Positions 35,486 to 48,709 of a stretch of DNA of 64,000 nt are shown here, one piece after another; position 1 is the stretch's first letter, and each line of letters opens with the position of its first letter. The notes below the pieces were generated by a model, which saw only the letters and a program-made list of their open reading frames with translations, had not been told where the DNA came from and did no database searches. A program made the position numbers and the translations under genes. This stretch comes from Acidobacteriota bacterium (GTDB taxonomy: Bacteria > Acidobacteriota > Vicinamibacteria > Vicinamibacterales > JAKQTR01), in the NCBI GenBank assembly GCA_026393675.1, contig JAPKZQ010000045.1:62001-126000 (forward strand), in the 5' to 3' direction.

Positions 35486-36288
35486 TAATCCGAAGCCGCC
35501 AACATCGGTTCGTCCAACGCTGCCGGGAGCTTGCCAGGGGACACGACCCCGAGAACGGCGAGATTCTGCTCGACGGCGCGCACCTGGTGCAGGAAGCGCT
35601 CTCCGCCGGGTTGAGCGGACTCACGGTGGCCGTTCGCCCCGACGTTCGGGAGCAGCCGGACGTCGCGCCGCTTCTGGACCAGTTGATGACGGCGGGGGCC
35701 GTCATTCTGGACGCGAGCGCCGAGGTCATCGCCGCCGCCAGTCCCGCACGGACGCCGTCCGGCATCGTCGCAGTTGCGACATTCAAGCTCAAGCCCCTTG
35801 GAGAGGTCTTCCGGCGGACACCATCGCTGGTCGTTGCGGCCATCGACGTTCAGGACCCGGGCAATGTCGGCGCCATCGTACGGGCCGCCGAAGCCGCAGG
35901 CGCGACCGGTGTCGTCGTCGCGGGTCAGTCGGCCGATCCGCTCGGATGGAAGGCCATCCGCGGATCGATGGGCAGCGTGTTTCGGACGCCTGTTGCCTGC
36001 GCCGCGACGATCGAGGCGGTGCTCGACGCGGCACGGGCGCGGGGGCTCCTCATCGTCGCCACGACGCCGTCGGGAGGCCGTGGTCTGTTCGACATGGACC
36101 TGACACGGCCCACGCTGGTGCTGGTCGGAGGGGAAGGCGGCGGCTTGCCACCGACGCTGGTTGAAGCGGCCGATGCCCGGATGCGGATTCCGATGGACCC
36201 ACCCGTCGAATCACTCAACGTGGCGGTCGCCACGGGCGTCATCCTGTTCGAGGCGCGCCGTCAGCGCCTGGCCGCGAGGCGATTGTGA
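35455..36288 (+). CDS. SpoU/TrmH family RNA 2'-O-methyltransferase
   Basis: 277 residues. The N-terminal substrate-binding domain (LLDGAHLVQEALSAGLSGLTV) precedes the SPOUT fold with VAAIDVQDPGNVGAIVRAAEAAG, VLVGGEGGGLP and IPMDPPVESLNVAVATGVILFEARRQ, the three hallmarks of TrmH/RlmB. It methylates a ribose in rRNA or tRNA using SAM; the target nucleotide is unknown. The ribosome binding site is locked in a long hairpin that includes the first codons, which suggests translational control. It overlaps rarA (GTGA). Confidence 0.92.
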   Translation: MPTHLFPSGSLIRSRQHRFVQRCRELARGHDPENGEILLDGAHLVQEALSAGLSGLTVAVRPDVREQPDVAPLLDQLMTAGAVILDASAEVIAAASPARTPSGIVAVATFKLKPLGEVFRRTPSLVVAAIDVQDPGNVGAIVRAAEAAGATGVVVAGQSADPLGWKAIRGSMGSVFRTPVACAATIEAVLDAARARGLLIVATTPSGGRGLFDMDLTRPTLVLVGGEGGGLPPTLVEAADARMRIPMDPPVESLNVAVATGVILFEARRQRLAARRL

Positions 36289-37628
36289 CTACCGACGATC
36301 TGTTCGACGGCGAACATCCGCCTTCGCAGGCTGGCCGTGCGCCGCTGGCCGACCGGATGCGGCCCCGCTCGTTCGAAGAGTATGTCGGGCAGGACGCGCT
36401 GATGGGACCCGGCCGGCCCTTGCGCGAAGCCATCGAACGTGACCTGCTGCAGTCGGTCATTCTGTGGGGCCCGCCGGGCACGGGCAAGACGAGCCTCGCT
36501 CGGCTGATTGCCGAATCGACCCAGGCGCACTTCATCGCCTTCTCGGCCGTGCTCGCCGGCATCAAGGAGATCAAGGAGGTGATGGCCGAAGCCGAGCGGG
36601 CGCGTCACGCGCGGGGCCGCCGCACCATCCTGTTTATCGACGAGATCCACCGATTCAACAAGGCGCAACAGGACGCGTTCCTGCCGCGCGTCGAAGGCGG
36701 CGACATCGTGCTCATCGGCGCGACGACGGAGAATCCGTCTTTCGAGGTGAATGCCCCGCTGCTGTCGCGATCGCAGGTGTTCGTCCTCCAGCCACTGAGC
36801 GAATCCGACCTGCTGACGGTGCTGGCGCGGGCGACGAGCGATGCGGAGCGGGGTCTGGGTGCCGACCCGGTTGACGTCGAACCCACGGCCCTCTCTGCCA
36901 TTGCCCGCTATGCCAATGGCGACGCCAGGGTCGCCCTGAATCTGCTCGAATTCGCGGCCGCATCCGCGCCTGTCGTCAATGGCCGCGGGTTTGTTGACGA
37001 GGCGTTTCTGCGATCGTCGGTGGCCCGCCGGGCGCTCATCTACGACAAGGCCGGCGAAGAGCACTACAACCTGATCTCCGCGCTGCACAAGTCCATGCGC
37101 AATAGTGATCCGGATGCGGCGGTGTACTGGCTGGCGCGTATGTTGGAGGGTGGCGAGGACCCGTTGTATATCGCGCGCCGGCTCGTGCGGTTCGCGTCGG
37201 AAGATGTCGGTAACGCTGATCCGCAGGCGCTCGCCATCACCGTGGCCGCCAAGGACGCGGTCCACTTCATCGGGATGCCGGAGGCCAACACCGCGCTGAC
37301 TCAGGCCGTCACGTACCTGTCGACGGCGCCAAAGAGCAATGCCGTCTACCGCGCGTACCTCCGCGCCGCCGCAGACGCGCACACCGACCGCGCCGAACCG
37401 GTCCCGCTGCATCTGCGGAACGCCCCGACCAAGCTGATGAAAACGCTCGAGTACGGCAAGGGCTACGAGTACGCCCATGACGAGGCCGACGCCGTGACTG
37501 GTATGGACTGCCTGCCGCCGAACCTCGCCGGCAGAAAGTACTACGAGCCCACCGACCGCGGATTCGAGAAGGAACTAAAACGACGGCTGGACAGTTGGGC
37601 GGAACTCAAGCGCAGACGCCGCCAGTAG
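36285..37628 (+). CDS. rarA: Replication-associated recombination protein A (MgsA/RarA)
   Basis: 447 residues. It starts with ADRMRPRSFEEYVGQDALMG, Walker A GPPGTGKTSLARLIA near 62-76, Walker B FIDEIHRFN, sensor I GATTENPSFEVN, and the C-terminal tetramerisation part (MPEANTALTQAVTYLS; KYYEPTDRGFEKELKRRL). RarA is a clamp-loader-like AAA+ ATPase acting at stalled replication forks. GTG start within the stop of the previous gene; the 3' end overlaps the convergent kinase gene by 23 bases. Confidence 0.95.
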   Translation: MTTDDLFDGEHPPSQAGRAPLADRMRPRSFEEYVGQDALMGPGRPLREAIERDLLQSVILWGPPGTGKTSLARLIAESTQAHFIAFSAVLAGIKEIKEVMAEAERARHARGRRTILFIDEIHRFNKAQQDAFLPRVEGGDIVLIGATTENPSFEVNAPLLSRSQVFVLQPLSESDLLTVLARATSDAERGLGADPVDVEPTALSAIARYANGDARVALNLLEFAAASAPVVNGRGFVDEAFLRSSVARRALIYDKAGEEHYNLISALHKSMRNSDPDAAVYWLARMLEGGEDPLYIARRLVRFASEDVGNADPQALAITVAAKDAVHFIGMPEANTALTQAVTYLSTAPKSNAVYRAYLRAAADAHTDRAEPVPLHLRNAPTKLMKTLEYGKGYEYAHDEADAVTGMDCLPPNLAGRKYYEPTDRGFEKELKRRLDSWAELKRRRRQ

Positions 37629-40602
37629 CGTCCAGCACCTCGCGCACTTTTGCGCCGAGCGCCTCGGCCGAGAACGGTTTCGGAATGAGCGTCGCCCCTT
37701 CCTCCAGAACGCCGTGGTGTGAGATGGCATCGTCGGTGTACCCCGACATATAGAGAACCCTGATGGCGGGCCGAGTCGTCTGCACTCGCCTCACCACGTC
37801 GGGTCCAGCCATGCCAGGCATGATCACGTCGGTGAGGATCAGTTGGATCGGCTCCAGGAAGGTGTCGGCGATTCTGAGCGCCTCAGCTCCGCTGGACGCC
37901 TCCAGCACCCGGTACCCGGAGCGCTCGAGCAACGTCCGCGCAAGGACACGCACCGCGCCTTCATCTTCGACCAGGAGAATCGTCTCCGAGCCGCGGCCAG
38001 GCTCGGGTCTGCGCACCCCGGGGCTCGAATCCGTCAACGCTTCTTCGACAGCCGGGAGAAACACCTGAAAGGTCGTGCCCCCGTCCACCTGGCTCGTGAA
38101 GGTCACATGTCCACCACTTTGCCGCACGATACCGTAGACGGTGGACAGCCCGAGCCCGGTTCCCTTGCCCCGTGTCTTGGTCGTAAAGAACGGCTCGAAG
38201 ATCCTGGCCTGCACGGCCTCTGACATCCCGGTTCCCGTGTCGCTGACGACGAGCATCGCGTGTGGCCCGGCGAGCAGATTCCCGTGCTGCGCGACGTCGG
38301 CCTCGCGAATCTCGACGTTCGCCGTCCTGAGTGTCAGCCTGCCTCCGTGCGGCATGGCGTCGCGGGCGTTCACCGCCAGATTGAGCACGACCTGCTGGAG
38401 CAGGTTCGGGTCAGCCCTCACTCTCCCGAGGCCAGCCGCGAGCACCGTCGTCAGTTCGATGTCCTCGCCAATCAGACGACGCAGCATCGATTCCACGTCG
38501 GCGATGACGGTATTGAGATCGCACACGACGGGAGCCATCACCTGTTTCCTGCTGAAGACCAGCAACCGTCCGGTAAGCTCCGTGGCCCGTTCGGCGGCCT
38601 TCCTGACTTCTTCCAGCGGCTCACGGTCAGCGCTCGCCTTGGGCATCGCGTCGAGTGCCAGTTCCGTGAATCCCCTGATCACCTGCAGCAGGTTGTTGAA
38701 GTCGTGTGCGATGCCGCCGGCAAGCCGTCCCACGGCTTCCATCTTCTGGGCTTGGCGCAGTTCCGTCTCAAGGTCGATCTGTCTGGCTTCGAGTTCCATC
38801 GATTCCAGGCCGAACGAGATGGTCGCACCGAGTTGTTCGAGCAGCTGTGCCTCGACGGGATCGAAAAAACCGGGTTCTGCTGCATACATGCTGAAGGCGC
38901 CGAACACGCGTCCTTCGATCATCAGGGGAACCGACGCAGCAGCCAGAAAACCAGATGCCAGGGCTTCTGTCCGCCATGACGCCGAGGACTTCAGTAACTG
39001 GATGTCGTTCACCACCACGAGGCGATCGCGGCAGGTCAACGTCCCGCTCGGATTGCCCTCGTCGGGAGGCGGATCAGGCGGTCCCGTCCTGTCGCGAAGA
39101 TAGCCGATCGCTGGCCCGCTCGCGGCGACCACCTCGAACGGGCCATCAGGTTGGCCTATGACGCCGATCCACGCCAATCGGAAGAGCCCGACCTCCACGG
39201 CGATCCGGCACACCTCGGAGAACATCTGCTCGCGACTCCGAACGCGCACGACTGTCTGGCTCGTCTCACTCAGCATCGCGTACAGCCGGTTCAGGCGCAG
39301 GATCTGCTGCTCGGCCTTCTTGCGTTCCGTCACGTCTCGAACGACCGCCAGTAACACGGGGTCGCCCCCGACCATCATGCCGCGCGAACTGACTTCGACG
39401 GGAAACGTCGTCCCGTCGCTGCGCCGGTGGACCGACTCGAACCGCACGCGGTTGTCCATGGCGCGTTGCGCGCGAGCGGCCAGCCCGGGCTGCGCCTCCG
39501 GGGCCACAATGTCCAGGACCGACCGCCCCGTAAGGTCGTCGGGTGCGAATCCGTACGCGACTGCGGCTGCGGCATTGACCTCGAGGAGCGCGAGGTCGTC
39601 ACCGCGAAAGACGAACATGATGTCGGTGGCATGCTCCGACAGCAGATGGTACCGCTCGATACTGGCCTGTGCCCGCTTCTGCTCCGCCACGACCGCCGCC
39701 GTCAGAAGCGACAACAGCACCGCGATACAGACGAAGCTCTGCAGCATCAGCACCTGACCGCTCACGGTTCGGGCATCCGCGACAAACGGGCCAGCGCCGT
39801 GGACCGTGCTCCACACCGCGAAGCCCGTCACGATGATCGAGGCAACCGTGGCGACGAACGGACCGGTTCGCAGGGCTGCCCACATCAGCCAGGGAAACAC
39901 CAGATAGAGCGGCAACCCGGGCCCGGTATGGGGATCGGCAAACGGCTGAAACACCATCACGCTGACCGCTGCCAGCGTGGTGAGCAGCGCACCGATCTCG
40001 ATACCGCCCATCAGGCCCTTGTCCTTCATGTGGCGCACGCCGTCGCGCCAGGCCAGAATGAGCGGTGCCACCTGGAGCATGCCGACGCCATTCGACATCC
40101 ACCAGCTGAACCAGGTGGGCCAGAACGGCAGCCCACGGTTGAATGCGGTCACGGCGGCTCCCATCACGGCGGTGATGGCGTTGCTCCCGACAGCCGCCAC
40201 CAGCACCAGCGCGACGACTTCCTTCAGTCGGCCGAGGGTGACCGGTGTACCGACCGCGCGCACCAGCAGCATCGCGGCCAGGCCCTCTTCGATGATGTCG
40301 GCCGTCGAGTACGCGACCGCCACGAGCGAGGGCAAGCCGCCGGCCAGTCCAAGGGCAGCGTTGGTCAGCCACGTGACCGCCAGCCAGAGCGGCCATCTGC
40401 GCCTGGGGCTGAGCGTCAAGACCGCCAGGACCAGGCCACTCGCCGGCCAGATGGCAGTGACGCTATTGGGACCGGCCTGAGACAGCTGCGCAAGGGTGAC
40501 TGCCAGGTAGTAGGCCGCGACAAACAGGCACACGCGGAGGGTCGTCGACTCGGACACACGTCGGCGCGTCGGAGAGAGAACGCGTTCGCCGACAGCATCC
40601 AT
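37606..40602 (-). CDS. MASE1-PAS-GAF hybrid histidine kinase
   Basis: 998 residues from ATG 40602, with AGGGAG 8 bases upstream (GTG 40656 possible). An N-terminal MASE1 membrane domain (about eight helices, SVTAIWPASGLVLAVLTLSP) is followed by a PAS domain (DLALLEVNAAAAVAYGFAPDD), a GAF domain (LYAMLSETSQTVVRVRSREQ), HisKA with the phospho-accepting His in GGIAHDFNNLLQVI, HATPase (VLNLAVNARDAMPHGG; SDTGTGM) and a receiver (ILLVEDEGAV; LILTDVIMPG). It senses an unknown signal at the membrane; no output regulator is adjacent, so it may act on a distant partner. Confidence 0.93.
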   Translation of the reverse strand: MDAVGERVLSPTRRRVSESTTLRVCLFVAAYYLAVTLAQLSQAGPNSVTAIWPASGLVLAVLTLSPRRRWPLWLAVTWLTNAALGLAGGLPSLVAVAYSTADIIEEGLAAMLLVRAVGTPVTLGRLKEVVALVLVAAVGSNAITAVMGAAVTAFNRGLPFWPTWFSWWMSNGVGMLQVAPLILAWRDGVRHMKDKGLMGGIEIGALLTTLAAVSVMVFQPFADPHTGPGLPLYLVFPWLMWAALRTGPFVATVASIIVTGFAVWSTVHGAGPFVADARTVSGQVLMLQSFVCIAVLLSLLTAAVVAEQKRAQASIERYHLLSEHATDIMFVFRGDDLALLEVNAAAAVAYGFAPDDLTGRSVLDIVAPEAQPGLAARAQRAMDNRVRFESVHRRSDGTTFPVEVSSRGMMVGGDPVLLAVVRDVTERKKAEQQILRLNRLYAMLSETSQTVVRVRSREQMFSEVCRIAVEVGLFRLAWIGVIGQPDGPFEVVAASGPAIGYLRDRTGPPDPPPDEGNPSGTLTCRDRLVVVNDIQLLKSSASWRTEALASGFLAAASVPLMIEGRVFGAFSMYAAEPGFFDPVEAQLLEQLGATISFGLESMELEARQIDLETELRQAQKMEAVGRLAGGIAHDFNNLLQVIRGFTELALDAMPKASADREPLEEVRKAAERATELTGRLLVFSRKQVMAPVVCDLNTVIADVESMLRRLIGEDIELTTVLAAGLGRVRADPNLLQQVVLNLAVNARDAMPHGGRLTLRTANVEIREADVAQHGNLLAGPHAMLVVSDTGTGMSEAVQARIFEPFFTTKTRGKGTGLGLSTVYGIVRQSGGHVTFTSQVDGGTTFQVFLPAVEEALTDSSPGVRRPEPGRGSETILLVEDEGAVRVLARTLLERSGYRVLEASSGAEALRIADTFLEPIQLILTDVIMPGMAGPDVVRRVQTTRPAIRVLYMSGYTDDAISHHGVLEEGATLIPKPFSAEALGAKVREVLDATGGVCA

Positions 40603-40922
40603 GCGTCGCTCCCTGCATCCCGTGGCCGTCAGAGACGGATCGGCGGATGATATCACCGGGCCGACTGCGGCCCATGACCCGCCATACGGCGGACCAGCAC
40701 CTTCCTGTTCATCTCACGGTCTTCAACGAACAGGATTGGGAGGGGTTGAACTCAGCGGCTGGCGGGCCGATGCTCGGTCGAGACCCCTGGCGCGGGCGCA
40801 TCAAGGAGAGAATCGACATCGGACGGTCGCCCATGAGCCGTGAAGCGGCCACCGACAAGGTCGGGCGTGATAAGTCACGCCAATGGATGCCGGCGTTCGC
40901 CGGAATGACGAGATCTGCTTTT
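40603..40922 (+). other. Intergenic region with a palindromic repeat
   Basis: 320 bases between divergently oriented ends (kinase start, mutL stop). I see no gene I can support; a 104-codon + frame here has no family resemblance. Near 40884-40908 lies a REP-like palindrome (CCGGCG-TT-CGCCGG within GGATG...GAATGACG), a type of dispersed element common in many bacteria. Confidence 0.5.
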
Positions 40923-42719
40923 TCAAATGCGCTGAAAGTTCTTCTCGATCTCGCGGCGTGAGAGCCTGAGCATCACGGGCCGGCCGTGCGGGCACACGGT
41001 CGAATAGGCGGTCAGCCGCAACTCCTCGAGGATGTGCAGCATCTTGTCCTGGGTGAGCGGATCGTTCGCCTTCACAGCCGCATGGCACGCCATCGTCGCC
41101 GCGATCTGGCGCAGATGCTCGTTGACCGGCACCGACCCTCCCAGACCTTCGAGATCCTGCGCGAGCGCCTGGAGCGATGCGGTACCCTGCTCGCGCCCGA
41201 GGATGGCCGGCATCGCCGTCACGCGCACGCTGGTCGGACCGAACTCCTCGACTTCGAACCCGCACTGGTGCAGCTCGACGGCGTGAGACAGGAGCGCGGA
41301 CCGCGTATCAGGCGGCAGGTCCATGAGAATCGGCGTCAGCAGGCGCTGGCTCTCGAGTGGTCCGTCCGTCAGCCTCGCCATGATGCGTTCGTAGAGCACG
41401 CGCTCGTGCGCGACGTGTTGGTCAATGACGGCGACCCCGTCGTCATCAACGGCGATGATGAACGTGTGGCGGAACTGGCCGAGCGGAACGAGCGGCTTGA
41501 TGGTCACCGCCCCGGGAGCAGCCGGCTGGTCTGGCCCAACGCCCGCCGACTGAAACGTCTGACCGCCCACCGCCGGCAACGTGCCGGTGAGCATCTCGCC
41601 CGACGGCTGCCCGGGCACCATCGACGTTCCGGTCCCCCCGGCCGTGGTGCGTTGCAGGTCCGTCATCAGGCTCGGCAGTGACAGGTTGACGGCCTGCACC
41701 ACGCCGGTCTCCGACGAGAGCCTCAACTCCGGCGTCGGGCCTGAACCCAGCGATTCCTGGACAGCTCGACGCACGATTTCGTGCACCATCGACTGCTGGT
41801 GGAAGCGCACCTCGGCTTTGGTCGGATGCACGTTGACATCCACGGACTCGGCGGGCATTTCGATAAACAGGTGCGCCTCTGGGCTCCGCTCTTTCGCGGT
41901 TGCCGAGGCATACGCGTCAATCACGGCGTGCGCGATGGTGCGGTCCTTGACGATCCGCTGATTGACGAAGAACTGCTGGGCGCCGCGCGTCGGCCCCTGC
42001 TCCGCCAGCGCCGCAATGTAGCCACGGATGCTCAGGCCGCCAGCCTCCTTCTGCACCAGCACCAGATCGGGGCGCTCGCCGTAGAGCTGGTAGAATCGAT
42101 CCTCCATACGGCCGGCGGGTGGGCACCTCAGCAGCACGCGCGGACCGCTTGTCAGCGTGAACCCGACGGTGGGGTTGGCCAGCGCCAACTGGGTGACCAT
42201 CCGCGACACCTGCGTTGATTCGGCCACGTCCGACTTGAGAAACTTCCGACGGGCCGGCAGGTTGTAGAACAGATCGCTCACCTCGACGATCGTGCCGGGC
42301 GCCATGCCGACTTCGGTCACCGAGGCAAGCGCGCCGCCATTGACGCGAAGCTCGGTCCCGGCCTCCGCGTCACGCGTTCGCGTCCTGAGCACCAGATGGG
42401 ACACCGAACTGATGCTCGGCAGCGCTTCGCCGCGGAACCCCATCGTGTGAATGGCTTCGAGATCCTCGGCGCGGGCGATCTTGCTCGTCGCGTGCCGCTC
42501 GAGCGACAACCGGGCGTCGTCGGGCTCCATTCCCTCCCCGTCGTCTTCGACACGGATGAGCTTCTTTCCCCCCATCTCAATGGCGACGGTGATACGGGAT
42601 GCGCCGGCGTCGATGGCGTTCTCGACCAGCTCCTTGACGACAGACGCGGGGCGTTCCACGACTTCGCCGGCGGCGATCTGGTTGGCGAGTTCCGGCCGGA
42701 GCTGGTGGATCTTGGCCAT
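40923..42719 (-). CDS. mutL: DNA mismatch repair protein MutL
   Basis: 598 residues from ATG 42719. The N-terminal GHKL ATPase has ELVENAIDAGA, VEDDGEGM and GFRGEALPSI; a Pro/Gly-rich linker follows. The C-terminal domain carries DQHVAHERVLYE, a variant of the endonuclease motif DQHA(x)2E(x)4E, and CPHGRP near the end, so this MutL should nick DNA itself, as in species without MutH. Last gene of the long minus-strand run, 7 bases after ppdK. Confidence 0.95.
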   Translation of the reverse strand: MAKIHQLRPELANQIAAGEVVERPASVVKELVENAIDAGASRITVAIEMGGKKLIRVEDDGEGMEPDDARLSLERHATSKIARAEDLEAIHTMGFRGEALPSISSVSHLVLRTRTRDAEAGTELRVNGGALASVTEVGMAPGTIVEVSDLFYNLPARRKFLKSDVAESTQVSRMVTQLALANPTVGFTLTSGPRVLLRCPPAGRMEDRFYQLYGERPDLVLVQKEAGGLSIRGYIAALAEQGPTRGAQQFFVNQRIVKDRTIAHAVIDAYASATAKERSPEAHLFIEMPAESVDVNVHPTKAEVRFHQQSMVHEIVRRAVQESLGSGPTPELRLSSETGVVQAVNLSLPSLMTDLQRTTAGGTGTSMVPGQPSGEMLTGTLPAVGGQTFQSAGVGPDQPAAPGAVTIKPLVPLGQFRHTFIIAVDDDGVAVIDQHVAHERVLYERIMARLTDGPLESQRLLTPILMDLPPDTRSALLSHAVELHQCGFEVEEFGPTSVRVTAMPAILGREQGTASLQALAQDLEGLGGSVPVNEHLRQIAATMACHAAVKANDPLTQDKMLHILEELRLTAYSTVCPHGRPVMLRLSRREIEKNFQRI

Positions 42720-42726
42720 CGACGAC

Positions 42727-45537
<2,811 letters not shown>

Positions 45538-45559
45538 GATCGCAGTGACTCCATCCAGG

Positions 45560-47782
45560 TTATGACACAGACTTGGGGACAATCTCGGAAATGTCGGCCA
45601 GTTCCAGCAGCAACTCGTGCAGCTTGCACAGCAGGCTCAATCGCTGGTCGCGCAACTCGGCGTCCTCCACCATCACGAAGATATCGGTGAAGAACCGATC
45701 TATGGCGGCCCTGAACCCGGCGGCCACGCGGAATGCCTGTCCGTATTGCCTGGCCTTGAGCGCCTCGCGAATCTGCACTGAGCGCTGCGCGTAGTCGGTC
45801 ACGAGCGCCGATTCGGCCGGCTCCGTCAACCGATCCAGACAATCGACCGGCTCGCGCTTCAACTCGCGCGAGAGGTTCTTGACGCGCTTGAACGCCACGG
45901 CGAGCGCCCCGAAATCCTCCGAATCGCGCGTCGCGCGAAGCGCCTCGAGGCGCCGGCGCATGTCGAGCGGATCGGGAACGCTCGTCCGCCCGCCCAGGAC
46001 GGCATTGAGCTCGTCGTACGCGAAGCCGCGCTGCTCGAAGATGTACCGCAGCCGGTCCAGCAGGAACGTCGTGACGGCCTTGTGCCAGGCCTGTGGATCG
46101 TCGTTTCGCTGGTCGATTGTTCCCACGCCGGCGCGCGTCTCAGCGATGAGCCGATCCATGGGAATCGGCAGTTCGAGGCCCGTCAGTTCCGGCAGGTCGA
46201 TGATCGTCCGCAGCAGTCCCTGTGATTGGCGGCGCAGGCCGTACGGATCGCGCGTCCCGGTCGGACGCTCACCCGCAGCAATCAGACCCACGACCGTGTC
46301 GAGCTTGTCCGCCACCGAGACGGCCGCCCACGTGACGGCGGCCGACCGCAGGTCCGCCCGGGCTGGCGGCGCGTCCGCTTCGACGCCAACCGGCAGGTAG
46401 TGATAGTAGATGGCGCGCCAGACGTCCTCGCTCAGCCCTTCCTCGCGCGCATAGACCCCACCCATCGTGCCCTGCAGCTCGGTCAACTCACGGACCATAT
46501 CGGTGGCGAGATCGACTTTGGCCAGTCGACCGGCCTGACGCGCCGTCGCGACAGCCGATGGCACCGAGAACACCTCGCCAGCGATCCATCCCGCCAGCTT
46601 CTCCAGCCGTTCCGCCTTGGCGCGATAGCTGCCCAGCCGCTTGTGGAAGAGAATCGTGTCGAGCCTGGGCAAGCGCGATTCGAGCGGCATCCGGCGATCC
46701 GCATCCCAGAAGAACCTGGCGTCGCGCAACCGCGCGACCAGCACGCGTTCGAGATTCCTCGCGATGGTCCGGTCGTCGTCTGGTTCCGTGTTGACGACCG
46801 CCAGAAACGCCGGCAGCAGGCGACCGTGATCATTGACCACCGGGAAGAAATGCTGATGATGAATCATCGTGGTGGTCAGCACCTCCTCCGGCAGCTGCAG
46901 GAACTCCGCCGCGAAGCTGCCCGCCACCACCGAGGGGTACTCGACCAGGTCCGGCACCTCGTGCAGCAACCGGGACCCGGTCGCGGCGGCCTGGCTCACG
47001 TGGCCGCCGAGCCGCCTGGCGTGGGCATCGAGTTCGCGGCCAATCTTCGCGTGCCGCTCTTCCCGCTCGAGGATCACGAAGTTCTCAGCGAGCTTGCTCT
47101 TGTACTCGTCAAACGAGCGAACCTTGATGGCGCGTCCGGCCCTGCCGCTGGTCGCCAGGAATCTGTGGCCGTAGGTCACTGCGCCGGAGCGGATTTCCTG
47201 CACGAGCCCGCACTGCGCGGCGTCGAGACGGCCAATCGCAAACGGCACCACCCGACCGCCGTAGAGATACAGGATCCAGCGGATCGGACGGCCAAACAGC
47301 AGCTCACCGCGCCCATCGTCCAGCATGGCATCCCAGTGCATCTGCTTTGGGAACGTCAGGTCGCGCAGCACGCCGGTGAGCACGTCGGGCAACACGTCGA
47401 TCGCGGCTTTTCCTCGCACGTGCCTTCTGAACGCCAGGTAGACGCCTTTGGGCGTCTCCACCCGTTCGAGGCCGGTCACCTCGACACCCTGTTTCCGCGC
47501 GAAGCCTGCCGCGGCCGGCGTCGGCTGGCCATCCTTCCCGAACGACGCGGTCACCGGCGGCCCCATCAACACCTCTTCGAGGTCGGTCTGACGCTCGGCA
47601 ATCCGGCCCACGCGCACCGTCAGCCGGCGCGGTGTGCTGTAGGTCTCGACCGGCGCTTCGGGAAGAAGCCGCAACTCGGTCAGGCGGGCGGATGTGCGTT
47701 CGCCCAGTTGTTCGGTCAACGGAGGCAGCCAGCTCGCCGGAATCTCCTCGCAACCCAGTTCGATCAACAGCTCACGATCCAT
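45560..47782 (-). CDS. glyS: Glycyl-tRNA synthetase beta subunit
   Basis: 740 residues from ATG 47782. It starts ELLIELGCEEIPASWLPP and contains TYSTPRRLTVRV, GRPIRWILYLYGG and VEYPSVVAGSF, with the C-terminal anticodon-binding region (KRVKNLSRELKREPVD). The beta subunit binds tRNA and works with GlyQ as an alpha2beta2-type enzyme. It starts 7 bases after glyQ. Confidence 0.96.
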   Translation of the reverse strand: MDRELLIELGCEEIPASWLPPLTEQLGERTSARLTELRLLPEAPVETYSTPRRLTVRVGRIAERQTDLEEVLMGPPVTASFGKDGQPTPAAAGFARKQGVEVTGLERVETPKGVYLAFRRHVRGKAAIDVLPDVLTGVLRDLTFPKQMHWDAMLDDGRGELLFGRPIRWILYLYGGRVVPFAIGRLDAAQCGLVQEIRSGAVTYGHRFLATSGRAGRAIKVRSFDEYKSKLAENFVILEREERHAKIGRELDAHARRLGGHVSQAAATGSRLLHEVPDLVEYPSVVAGSFAAEFLQLPEEVLTTTMIHHQHFFPVVNDHGRLLPAFLAVVNTEPDDDRTIARNLERVLVARLRDARFFWDADRRMPLESRLPRLDTILFHKRLGSYRAKAERLEKLAGWIAGEVFSVPSAVATARQAGRLAKVDLATDMVRELTELQGTMGGVYAREEGLSEDVWRAIYYHYLPVGVEADAPPARADLRSAAVTWAAVSVADKLDTVVGLIAAGERPTGTRDPYGLRRQSQGLLRTIIDLPELTGLELPIPMDRLIAETRAGVGTIDQRNDDPQAWHKAVTTFLLDRLRYIFEQRGFAYDELNAVLGGRTSVPDPLDMRRRLEALRATRDSEDFGALAVAFKRVKNLSRELKREPVDCLDRLTEPAESALVTDYAQRSVQIREALKARQYGQAFRVAAGFRAAIDRFFTDIFVMVEDAELRDQRLSLLCKLHELLLELADISEIVPKSVS

Positions 47783-47789
47783 ACACCTC

Positions 47790-48683
47790 TCACACGGCGC
47801 CGGATGCGGCGACCTCAGGCTTCCTGGTTTCACCGTCGGCGTACGCCCTGGCGATCGCCACCGCCAACTGCCGCACGCGAAGGATATAGGCCGTGCGCTC
47901 GGTGACGCCGATCCCGCCGCTCGCGTCCAGCACATTGAACAGGTGCGAACACTTCAGGCAATGTTCCAGCGCCGGCAGCACCAGCCCTGATCGCAGCAGG
48001 ACTTCCGAGAGCCCGTAGTACTTATCGAACAAGTCCCGGTGCAGCGCGACGAACGCGTCCTGCGGCATGTCCACCTGACCGAACGCGTATTTCGACTGTT
48101 CGATCTCGTCGCGCAGGCGCACCTCGCCGTAGCTCACGCCTGGCGCCCACTGCAGGTCGTAGACGTTGTCGACGCGCTGGAGGAACATCGCGATGCGCTC
48201 GAGGCCGTACGTGATCTCGACCGACACCGGAGCGAGATCGATGCCCCCGACCTGCTGGAAGTACGTGAACTGGGTGATCTCGAGGCCGTCGAGCATCACC
48301 TGCCAGCCAATGCCCCACGCCCCAAGCGTCGGCGACTCCCAGTTGTCTTCCTCGAACCTGATGTCGTGGTGGCGCGGCTCGATGCCGCAGGCCTCGAGGC
48401 TCTGCAGGTAGAGATGCTGAATCTCGTCAGGAGCCGGCTTCATGATCACCTGGAACTGGTGGTGCTTGAACAGCCGGTTCGGATTCTCGCCGAAGCGCCC
48501 GTCATCGGGGCGCCGCGACGGCTGCACGTACGCCACGTTCCAGTGTTTCGGCCCGAGCACGCGCAGCGTCGTTTCCGGATGCGAGGTCCCCGCGCCGACC
48601 TCGAGGTCGAGCGGTTGCTGGATCAGGCAGCCTTGCGACGCCCAGAACTGGGAGAGTGTGGAGATGAGGTCTTGGAAGGTCAC
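47790..48683 (-). CDS. glyQ: Glycyl-tRNA synthetase alpha subunit
   Basis: 297 residues from GTG 48683, the normal length. [20 protein letters not shown] starts the protein, followed by class II motifs ([55 protein letters not shown]). It catalyses glycine activation. Frames reaching further upstream run into recO and lack similarity. It lies 26 bases after recO. Confidence 0.96.
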   Translation of the reverse strand: MTFQDLISTLSQFWASQGCLIQQPLDLEVGAGTSHPETTLRVLGPKHWNVAYVQPSRRPDDGRFGENPNRLFKHHQFQVIMKPAPDEIQHLYLQSLEACGIEPRHHDIRFEEDNWESPTLGAWGIGWQVMLDGLEITQFTYFQQVGGIDLAPVSVEITYGLERIAMFLQRVDNVYDLQWAPGVSYGEVRLRDEIEQSKYAFGQVDMPQDAFVALHRDLFDKYYGLSEVLLRSGLVLPALEHCLKCSHLFNVLDASGGIGVTERTAYILRVRQLAVAIARAYADGETRKPEVAASGAV

Positions 48684-48709
48684 AGGATTGTTGTCGCCAA
48701 TATGAGCAC

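Noticed and set aside
40647-40961. 104-codon + frame between the kinase and mutL
   Set aside because: Includes a REP-like palindrome (translated as WMPAFAGMT), overlaps the mutL 3' end and has no domain.
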